Of a stretch of DNA of 12,547 nucleotides, positions 1 through 5,729 are shown one piece after another. The position numbers and the translations under genes are program-made. The first letter of the stretch is position 1, and the number at the start of each line of letters is the position of its first letter. The stretch comes from Desulfobulbaceae bacterium. Lineage in GTDB: Bacteria; Desulfobacterota; Desulfobulbia; Desulfobulbales; Desulfobulbaceae. The stretch covers positions 1-12,547 of the forward strand of contig JALSNT010000237.1 in assembly GCA_026986885.1 (NCBI GenBank). Reading direction: 5' to 3'. Below the pieces are notes generated by a model that was not told where the DNA came from, searched no databases, and was given only the letters and a program-made list of their open reading frames with translations.

Positions 1-20
1 GATACATTATATCCTCCTGC
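1..20 (-). other. Ribosome site and start of a possible gene leaving the left edge
   Basis: On the minus strand this stretch reads AGGAGG, five bases, then ATG at 7-5, an ideal Shine-Dalgarno and start arrangement. Only two codons remain before the window ends, so no product can be named. A second minus-strand ATG at 71-69 opens a different frame that also stays open to the edge (24 codons, rich in Gly and Glu) but has no ribosome site. If a gene begins here it would follow the beta-helix gene on the same strand after about 140 bases. This is inferred from the start signal alone. Confidence 0.35.
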
Positions 21-149
21 CGGCTCCATTCCCGCCTCCACACTCCCACCTGAATCCAATTCAGATCCCATTATGCCGACCCGTTACAGCCGTCTTCACC
101 ACAGAGGTATCAGGTGACGGTATTGGACTGTAACGACAGAAAATGATGA

Positions 150-1508
150 TTATTCGCCGGTCCGAATAGAATTGTCATCGCCGCTGACATTACCGTTTGG
201 GTGTTGAGCCGTAAAGCCGGGGTGAATGATAATGGTATGACGAATTCGTTTACCGGTTTCTATGGTGCCCACAAAATGTGCTGAGCCCGACGGCGTGGTA
301 AAGGTATTATTTTTTATGGTTACATTAAGCACATAACCATGACCTTCATTGTCATCAATGGAAACCCGGGGATCACACTCGATTTCCGGGTGTTCTGCAA
401 AGCCTCCGGCTGCGTAGCCGCCGATATACAAATCTCCAAAATAACTCTGGGAAGCATGGTTGTTTTCCATAAAAATATGACTGGATTTAACACAGTTTTC
501 TGCGCCGATGTCATACCCCCATTCAGCAGACGTGACCGTGTTGCCGGTTACCCGAATATGGTGGCCGCCATCAATATAAATGGCTCCGCCCCAGGAATGT
601 TCATTGCCATAGGCAGGATTGGTGCGAGTGGTCATATCCAGAACCGTATTGTTTTCAATAAAACCGTAGCGGGCGGCATCAAGGGTTCCCGGCAGTATAC
701 GGCCATTGACATTCCGTACTGGTGAGGTGCCCTCGCCACCGATGGCATCAATGGCAATATTGTTTACATGGCTGATGGTATTGTCCGTCACTTGCCAATG
801 GGTGACATTACCGTTAACGGCAATGACTTCACTTGAACCGGTACGCATGTTGTTAAGGGTATTGTGGTCAATGATGACGTTTGTAACCACGGTATTCTGC
901 TGCTTGCCGGTTCCGTAAACTGCAATCCCGTGGGCATCACTGTCACTATGGAAGTGATGGATATGATTGTGCAGAACAGCAAGGTTGCGTATGTTTTCGC
1001 CATTGACCATGATGCCGAAAATGGATTTATTTCCATAATCATGGGATTGGCCATCCATATTTAACCCTTTAATGCAGATGTCGTGGACATTGCTTTCCAG
1101 TTCAATAAAACTGCCGCCTCCCGAATCCGCAAAGGTCATGGTGTTTCCCGGCAGGCCAATGAGTTTGGTGTTTGACCTGGCAAGATAGAAGGTGCCGGGG
1201 AGGATAATATCGCCAACCTCAATGACGCAGGCCCCGGTATCGGGACATCGGGTTACCGCATCCGCAAGTGTTGTTGTGACCCGTACCGGAGCAACATGTG
1301 AAAACTGATCGAGCCAGGAGCGAACAGGTCGATCCTGCGGACCTGGAGAGACCGCGCCCCAGCCGGTGTAATGGACGTGACGAGGCCGTAGAAGAAGCAG
1401 AAGATTATGGGTATTGTTCCCGGCATAAGCTGTTGCCTGCAGGAAGAGACCGACCAGGAGAAATACTGTTATATGTTTCATGACTTTTTTTGTTTGTTGT
1501 AAATACAA
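150..1508 (-). CDS. Secreted right-handed parallel beta-helix repeat protein
   Basis: This is a 452-residue exported protein of the pectate-lyase-like beta-helix fold. The start is TTG at 1508: GGAGGA lies six bases upstream and an in-frame TAA sits directly before it. An internal ATG at 1481 (residue 10) has no ribosome site. A signal peptide follows, with basic residues at 7-11, a hydrophobic core at about 13-26, and a probable cleavage after Ala-Tyr-Ala at 27-29. From about residue 110 to 425 the chain shows the short beta-strand ladder of this fold with recurring Asn-rich turns (NNTV, DNTI, NNTF, GNTV, DHNTL). C88 and C94 could form a disulfide. Proteins of this fold bind or cleave polysaccharides, or serve as surface or tail-spike-like scaffolds; I see no catalytic signature that would choose, so the substrate is unknown. 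It is not clearly in an operon: its upstream neighbour is divergent. Confidence 0.85.
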   Translation of the reverse strand: MYLQQTKKVMKHITVFLLVGLFLQATAYAGNNTHNLLLLLRPRHVHYTGWGAVSPGPQDRPVRSWLDQFSHVAPVRVTTTLADAVTRCPDTGACVIEVGDIILPGTFYLARSNTKLIGLPGNTMTFADSGGGSFIELESNVHDICIKGLNMDGQSHDYGNKSIFGIMVNGENIRNLAVLHNHIHHFHSDSDAHGIAVYGTGKQQNTVVTNVIIDHNTLNNMRTGSSEVIAVNGNVTHWQVTDNTISHVNNIAIDAIGGEGTSPVRNVNGRILPGTLDAARYGFIENNTVLDMTTRTNPAYGNEHSWGGAIYIDGGHHIRVTGNTVTSAEWGYDIGAENCVKSSHIFMENNHASQSYFGDLYIGGYAAGGFAEHPEIECDPRVSIDDNEGHGYVLNVTIKNNTFTTPSGSAHFVGTIETGKRIRHTIIIHPGFTAQHPNGNVSGDDNSIRTGE

Positions 1509-1809
1509 TTATCTTCCTCCATGACAGCGCCACAGGGGGCAGGCCGGAACAACAGGCTGGTCCCTGCCCGTCTCCTGATGCTGACTTGCAACTCCTTTAT
1601 TTCGTAGACATAATCTCTTATTTATAGTAGTGACCTTGACAGGTAAATGACTTTTCTGTTCGCTGATCCGGTCAGTTACCGTCTTCCCGAAGGAAAAAAC
1701 AACATTTGCTCGCATAAAGTACGGTTAGGCTGCATATGTAATCCATAATCGGCGCTAAAACTTATTAACACCTAAATTGAGCAACTACAATCAGGAGAGA
1801 CAGATACAG
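1509..1809. promoter_or_regulatory. Divergent intergenic region between beta-helix gene and MFS gene
   Basis: This 301-base gap must carry promoters in both directions. Toward the beta-helix gene, TATAAA (minus strand, 1626-1621) is a possible -10 box, without a convincing -35 partner. Toward the MFS gene, a perfect TTGACA lies at 1636-1641 but the expected -10 position (1659-1664) reads TTCGCT, so I do not call a promoter there. The ribosome site of the beta-helix gene, GGAGGA, is at about 1520-1515 on the minus strand. AGGAGA at 1793-1798 serves the MFS gene. A stem-loop at 1537-1569 is listed separately. A 68-codon minus frame crosses the region but has no start signal. Confidence 0.5.
1537..1569 (-). 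promoter_or_regulatory. Stem-loop in the 5' leader of the beta-helix gene
   Basis: The arms GGGCAGG (1537-1543) and CCTGCCC (1563-1569) are perfectly complementary. Just inside them CCGG (1544-1547) can pair with CTGG (1557-1560), with one G-U pair and a two-base bulge. The hairpin ends about 17 bases before the GGAGGA ribosome site of the minus-strand gene and has no following T-run, so it is not a standard terminator. It could influence mRNA stability or translation. The fold is seen in the sequence; any role is inferred. Confidence 0.4.
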
Positions 1810-3048
1810 ATGCAGGCGAAAGGCAATTTTACAGGACTATGCGCCTCCGGCTTTCTTGCCAAGGCCTCGTATGCACTGGCAAGAACTCCTGTGCTGGCGC
1901 TCTTTGCCGCCTCTTTCGGCGTCGGCCCTGAGGCCATCGGTTTTGCCGTTGCCATTTCCACGGTGACCGGCATCTTTTTCAAGATGCCGGCCGGCGTCAT
2001 TTCCGATATTATCGGACGCAGGCGAACCATGATCTGCGGCCTTCTCTTCTTTGCCCTGATTCCCTTTTCCTATCTCTGGGTCAACACCTATGAGTCCCTG
2101 CTTATCGTCCGCTTTTTTCATGGCTTTGCCACCGCCATTTATGGTCCGGTCATCATGGCGGTCGTGGTGGATACCGCGGGTGACAAGCGCGGCGAAATGC
2201 TCTCCTGGTTCTCCTCGGTGACCATTATCGGCAATCTTATCGGCGCCCCCCTGGGCGGATTACTGCTGACCTGGATGGCAAAGGGAGGTAAATCCCAGCT
2301 GGTTCACTTTCATATTATCTATGGTGTTGTCGCGGCCATGGGAATGGCAGCCCTGATCACTGGAATATGGGCCAGTAGAGGACTGAGCGCTCCGGAAAGG
2401 GGGAATAAGAACCAACGCAGTACGGTCTCCGCCGTCCTGCGCCATTTCGGCAAAAGTGTCCGCGATATTTTGACGGACCGCCGCATCATGGTAACCAGCA
2501 ACATGGAAGGGGTGCAAAATCTCTCCGTCGGCTCCATGGAAGCCTTCATGCCGATTTACATCGTTATCGTGCTTGGATACACGGAATTCCAGGCGGGACT
2601 GCTCTGGGGCGTGCAGATATTGATGACCGTGCTTGCCAAACCACTGATGGGAAGAATATCGGATCAACATGGTCGCAAGCCCCTGCTCTTCTGGGGCATG
2701 TTCGTCTGTGCCGTCCCCTTTACCATGATCCCATGGATGCAAAATTATTTTGCCCTCCTCTTCCTGGCCGCTGTTTTCGGCCTGGGAGAGGCCATTGTTA
2801 CCTCGTCGGCTGCGGCCATGGTTGCCGATCTCTGCAGAGAAGACAATATAGGCTCGGCCATGGGTGTTTTCGGCACCCTCTATGATGTCGGCCATGCCTC
2901 GGGTCCTATTTTAGCGGGTCTGCTCATCGGTATGTCTTCCGGCCGGGACTTTCGCCTTGCCTTTGCCATTATCGCCATCATTATGGTGCTTGCCGCCCTG
3001 CTCTTTAACATCGGCATCAAACATCCGAAAAGCGGGATAAAAAATTAA
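1810..3048 (+). CDS. Major facilitator superfamily transporter (12-TM, drug-efflux-like)
   Basis: This is an inner-membrane secondary transporter of 412 residues, the usual MFS length. Both halves carry the loop 2-3 / loop 8-9 motif: GVISDIIGRRR at 62-72 in the N-half and GRISDQHGRK at 281-290 in the C-half. About twelve hydrophobic segments are visible, with a hydrophilic central loop at about 190-225 that separates the halves. The overall look is that of the proton-coupled DHA1/MFS_1 group, which exports drugs or small organic acids; the substrate cannot be read from sequence. I chose ATG 1810 because AGGAGA stands 11 bases upstream; an in-frame TTG at 1777 would add 11 polar residues and has no ribosome site. 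It is followed on the same strand by a LysR-type gene after 297 bases, so control by that regulator is possible but unproven. Confidence 0.9.
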   Translation: MQAKGNFTGLCASGFLAKASYALARTPVLALFAASFGVGPEAIGFAVAISTVTGIFFKMPAGVISDIIGRRRTMICGLLFFALIPFSYLWVNTYESLLIVRFFHGFATAIYGPVIMAVVVDTAGDKRGEMLSWFSSVTIIGNLIGAPLGGLLLTWMAKGGKSQLVHFHIIYGVVAAMGMAALITGIWASRGLSAPERGNKNQRSTVSAVLRHFGKSVRDILTDRRIMVTSNMEGVQNLSVGSMEAFMPIYIVIVLGYTEFQAGLLWGVQILMTVLAKPLMGRISDQHGRKPLLFWGMFVCAVPFTMIPWMQNYFALLFLAAVFGLGEAIVTSSAAAMVADLCREDNIGSAMGVFGTLYDVGHASGPILAGLLIGMSSGRDFRLAFAIIAIIMVLAALLFNIGIKHPKSGIKN

Positions 3049-3122
3049 GGGTATTCAAATAACTCTCTTGTCGGGGGAAGGGGCTACCCATCACCCTACT
3101 CTGTGGCATGTATGCAATGCAA

Positions 3123-3162
3123 ATTTATATTTATTTTTATGATGAAAAATATAAATATAAAT
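3123..3162. repeat. AT-only inverted repeat (potential long hairpin)
   Basis: The left arm (3123-3138) and right arm (3145-3162) are complementary over 16 pairs with a two-base bulge in the right arm, around a six-base loop, ATGATG. The arms contain only A and T. It sits 75 bases beyond the MFS stop and 184 bases before the LysR start. Possible roles are transcript end, DNA bending or cruciform near the LysR promoter, or a regulator site; the sequence does not decide. Confidence 0.55.
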
Positions 3163-3279
3163 GTTATAAATGGAAGATTAGACACTCAATGTCAGTAAAA
3201 AACGAAAATATCAACAGTTACACAGCAGGAAAATATTTATTGACAAATGAACAAAATCATTTCTCTTCTGCATACTACA

Positions 3280-3297
3280 TGTTATCGTGGCGGAACA
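3280..3297. promoter_or_regulatory. Possible LysR-type operator dyad
   Basis: TGTT and AACA form an interrupted dyad spaced by ten bases, about 50 bases before the LysR start codon. LysR-type regulators commonly bind short T-N11-A-like interrupted dyads near their own promoters, so autoregulation is plausible. The arms are only four bases long, so chance is a real alternative. Confidence 0.2.
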
Positions 3298-3345
3298 ATG
3301 GCTCATTTTAATAATACCTTCATTCAATCCGACTGATAAATAATC

Positions 3346-4323
3346 ATGGCTATTACATTCAGACAACTTGAGATCTTTATTGCCGTTGCCGAAACAAAGC
3401 AGGTTACGCGCGCCAGCAAAAATCTCTACCTGACGCAATCCGCTGTCAGCATGGCTCTCAGCGAGCTGGAAAGTCAGCTCAGCGGCCCACTGTTCGATCG
3501 CCATGGTCGAAGTCTGCTCCTCAACGACCGGGGCCGCTATCTGTTGCCGTTGGCCAAGGAGATCATTTACCAGGTCGTCAACGTTGAGAGCATGTTGACG
3601 GAAAAGCGGGATTCGGTTGCCGGTTCCTTAAAGGTGGTCGCCAGCTCCACCATCGGCAATTATGTACTCCCCTATTTGATCGGTTCGTTCATGCGGTTGC
3701 ATACCGAGGCCCATATCGATATGCTGGTGGCCAATACTCTGATTGCCGAAAAGATGGTCCAGAAAGGAGAGGCGGATCTTGGCTTTGTCGAGGGCAGTAT
3801 CAGTGTCGATTCCCTGCGAGCCGTTCCCTGGTTTGAGGACGAACTGGCAATCATTGTCAGTCCGTCCCATCCCATGGGACAGAAAGAAGTTTTCAGGATA
3901 CCGGAAGACCTGCGGGAAACGAAATGGGTTATGCGGGAAAAGGGTTCAGGGACAGCGGAGATTTTCACGAAAAAACTTGGACGTCATGCCGATATCCTGC
4001 AGATTGTCACCACGCTTGGACACACCGAGGCCATCAAAAAAGCTGTAGAATCAGGGGCTGGCGCCGCCTGCCTTTCCCAACTTACAGTCTGCCGGGAGGC
4101 AGAACAGGGATGGCTGAAAATTTTACCTATTGAAGGACTGAACATGCGTCGTCAACTGCGGATCATCCAGCACAAGGAAAAGGTGGTCACCCGCCTTATG
4201 GATGAATTTTTGAGTTTCTGCGAAGTAATCAGTGAATGTGGAATCGGCCGTGAATGTCTCTCTTCACCATGGAAACTGCAAACCCTGCTCTCCCAGTACC
4301 ACGCACAGAAAAACAAGGCATAA
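3346..4323 (+). CDS. LysR-family transcriptional regulator, YeiE/CysB-like effector domain
   Basis: This is a 325-residue LysR-type regulator. Residues 1-60 form the winged helix-turn-helix: FRQLEIFIAVAE at 5-16, then TRASKNLYLTQSAVSMALSELE with recognition-helix character at 30-42. The periplasmic-binding-like effector domain begins at about 92 (GSLKVVASSTIGNYVLP) and includes DLGFVEG at 144-150, a REKGSGT segment at 197-203 and GHTEAIKKAVESGAGA at 225-240. These segments resemble the YeiE/CysB-type subgroup, some members of which sense sulfite or sulfur compounds; applying that ligand here is inference. About 30 residues after the usual end (291-325) form a Ser/Cys-rich tail. The start is set by the family N-terminus; no Shine-Dalgarno is visible. 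The upstream MFS gene is the nearest candidate target, and the downstream gene converges on it. Confidence 0.92.
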   Translation: MAITFRQLEIFIAVAETKQVTRASKNLYLTQSAVSMALSELESQLSGPLFDRHGRSLLLNDRGRYLLPLAKEIIYQVVNVESMLTEKRDSVAGSLKVVASSTIGNYVLPYLIGSFMRLHTEAHIDMLVANTLIAEKMVQKGEADLGFVEGSISVDSLRAVPWFEDELAIIVSPSHPMGQKEVFRIPEDLRETKWVMREKGSGTAEIFTKKLGRHADILQIVTTLGHTEAIKKAVESGAGAACLSQLTVCREAEQGWLKILPIEGLNMRRQLRIIQHKEKVVTRLMDEFLSFCEVISECGIGRECLSSPWKLQTLLSQYHAQKNKA

Positions 4324-4366
4324 CCGATACGGATCTCAGGCTTCCGTCCTATGTTATGGATGAAAA

Positions 4367-5569
4367 TCAGGCTCCTCCCTTCAAGGCAACGGCAATGGCA
4401 GCGCAAACGTAATCAATATTTTCAGTCGTCAAGCCGGCCAGGTTAATCCTGCCGCCGCCGACCATATAAACGCTCTTCTCCGTCCGCAGCCAATCGACCA
4501 CCTCATCGGTAAGGCCTGAAAAGGAAAACATACCACGCTGCTTTTCAATAAATGAAAAATCCCCGTCCACACCGGCTGCGGCAAGGCCGGTAACCAAAGC
4601 CCGTCGCATATCCTTGATACGCTCGCGCATATCAGCCAGTTCAAGCAACCACTGCCGGTACAAGCCATCATCATCAAGAATGATTGCCGCAGTCAGACCT
4701 CCATGGGCAGGCGGATTGGAATAGTTTGTCCGGATAACCTTCTTGACATGGCTCATGGCCACCTGAGCTTCTGCCGAACTTGGACAAACTACGGTCAAGG
4801 CACCGGTACGCTCGTTATAAAGGCCGAAATTCTTTGAAAAAGAACCGGCTACCAGAAAATCATTGCCGGTGGCGGCAAACCTTTCAACCGCATAACGGTC
4901 CTCGGTAATACCGGCACCAAATCCCTGGTAGGCAAAATCAAGAAACGGCATCCAGCCTTGCTTGTCAGCAATCCGTACAATCTGATTCCACTGCTCACAG
5001 GTCGGATCAACACCCGACGGATTATGGCAACAGGCGTGCAGTACCACAATATCTCCGGCAGGAATACGGGCAAGATCCGTCTGCATACGGTCAAAATCGA
5101 GATCCTTATTCTCAGGATTATAATAACCATAGCTCTCTATTTCAAAACCGGCATCACCAAAAATACCGTTATGATTGGCCCAGGTCGGAGAACTGACCCA
5201 GACCCTGGCCTGTGGATTAAAGCGTTTAAGCAGGTCAGCGCCCACCTTAAGCGCACCGGTTCCACCAGGCGCCTGCACGGTTATTGCTCGTGCCGATTGA
5301 ACGGTTTCACTCTCCTCGCCGAAAATAAGGCGCTGCACGGCCCGACCATAGGAAGGATCCCCGGAAATGGGCAGATAACTTTTCGTCTTCTGCCGTTTAA
5401 GCAGCAGCTGTTCCGCCTTCTTGACAACCCCGAGAATGGGAGTATTGCCGCTGTTATCTTTATAAACCCCAACGCCCAGATTCACCTTGGCCGGGTTTTG
5501 ATCCTTTTTGAATTGTTCGGTCAGCCCCAGGATTGAATCCGGTGGTGCCGGTTGAATATTTTTCCACAT
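4367..5569 (-). CDS. Class I aspartate/aromatic-amino-acid aminotransferase
   Basis: This is a 400-residue PLP-dependent transaminase of fold type I, full length for the AspC/TyrB group. It moves the amino group between aspartate or an aromatic amino acid and 2-oxoglutarate in the cytoplasm. Visible residues are the Schiff-base lysine K246 in SFSKNFGLYNERTG, N183 in CHNPSG, D211 and Y214 in LDFAYQG, W130, R254, and R374 in GGGRINLAGL. R280 before NYSNPPAHGG matches the arginine that binds the distal carboxylate of dicarboxylic substrates (R292 in the pig/E. coli numbering), so aspartate use is likely; aromatic use cannot be excluded. I leave the symbol blank because aspC and tyrB cannot be separated here. 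AAGGGA lies a few bases before the ATG. An 80-bp octamer array starts 37 bases upstream, and the cytochrome gene ends 160 bases upstream on the same strand. Confidence 0.95.
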   Translation of the reverse strand: MWKNIQPAPPDSILGLTEQFKKDQNPAKVNLGVGVYKDNSGNTPILGVVKKAEQLLLKRQKTKSYLPISGDPSYGRAVQRLIFGEESETVQSARAITVQAPGGTGALKVGADLLKRFNPQARVWVSSPTWANHNGIFGDAGFEIESYGYYNPENKDLDFDRMQTDLARIPAGDIVVLHACCHNPSGVDPTCEQWNQIVRIADKQGWMPFLDFAYQGFGAGITEDRYAVERFAATGNDFLVAGSFSKNFGLYNERTGALTVVCPSSAEAQVAMSHVKKVIRTNYSNPPAHGGLTAAIILDDDGLYRQWLLELADMRERIKDMRRALVTGLAAAGVDGDFSFIEKQRGMFSFSGLTDEVVDWLRTEKSVYMVGGGRINLAGLTTENIDYVCAAIAVALKGGA

Positions 5570-5605
5570 GATTTTTCCCTTTTCGGTTCTTTTTCAGATG
5601 ATCAG

Positions 5606-5685
5606 ACGTTTAAGCGTTTGAACCTTTGAACGTTTGAGCGTTTTAGCGTTTGAGCGTTTGAACGTTTAATCGTTTGAACATTTAA
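5606..5685. repeat. Tandem octamer array, ten units of RCGTTTGA
   Basis: Ten head-to-tail 8-bp units fill 5606-5685 exactly. Their consensus is (A/G)CGTTTGA, and on the minus strand TCAAACG(C/T). Units 2, 6 and 7 are GCGTTTGA, unit 4 is ACGTTTGA, units 1 and 8 are ACGTTTAA, and the others differ from consensus at one or two positions (unit 10, ACATTTAA, is the most diverged). The array lies between the cytochrome stop and the aminotransferase start, outside both genes. It has no spacers, so it is not CRISPR. The unit length is not a multiple of three, so gain or loss of a unit would shift any frame reading through it; no gene does. Confidence 0.95.
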
Positions 5686-5691
5686 CAAATA

Positions 5692-5724
5692 CTGCCTCCG
5701 GCAGATTCTGTAAAGTATTTTACA
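5692..5724 (-). terminator. Two small hairpins after the cytochrome gene, possible weak terminator
   Basis: TGTAAA (5709-5714) pairs perfectly with TTTACA (5719-5724) around GTAT. CTGCC (5692-5696) pairs with GGCAG (5700-5704) around TCC. On the minus strand both lie within 40 bases after the cytochrome stop, and the second is followed by a broken T-rich stretch (TATTTGTT). The U-tract is poor, so termination would be weak and read-through into the aminotransferase gene is possible. Confidence 0.35.
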
Positions 5725-5729
5725 CCGGA

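Larger units (their letters stand above)
3049..3345. promoter_or_regulatory. AT-rich intergenic region upstream of the LysR gene
   Basis: The 297 bases between the MFS stop and the LysR start are clearly more AT-rich than the genes on either side. They hold the large inverted repeat at 3123-3162 (separate entry), a perfect -35-like TTGACA at 3240-3245 with no good -10 at 16-18 bases, and a small dyad TGTT-N10-AACA at 3280-3297 that could be a LysR-type site. No Shine-Dalgarno precedes the LysR ATG. A plus-strand frame at 3108-3311 has AT-driven codons (Tyr/Lys-rich) and no start signal, and I do not regard it as a gene. Confidence 0.45.

Noticed and set aside
1509..1715. 68-codon minus-strand frame directly before the beta-helix gene
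   Set aside because: It has no ribosome site and no domain-like composition, and it spans the probable promoter and the leader hairpin.
2260..2895. 211-codon minus-strand frame opposite the MFS gene
   Set aside because: It is antisense to a clear transporter, with His/Gly-rich low-sense composition typical of a shadow frame.
3104..3121. Sigma-54 promoter resembling TGGCAT...TGCA
   Set aside because: The GG to GC distance is 12 bases instead of 10, so it does not fit a -24/-12 promoter.
3108..3311. 67-codon plus-strand frame before the LysR gene
   Set aside because: Tyr/Lys-rich codons are explained by AT-rich DNA and the inverted repeat; there is no ribosome site.
5606..5685. CRISPR array
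   Set aside because: Units are 8 bp and contiguous, with no spacers and no cas genes nearby.
5692..5724. Strong intrinsic terminator after the cytochrome
   Set aside because: The hairpins are short and the T-run is broken, so I kept only a weak call.
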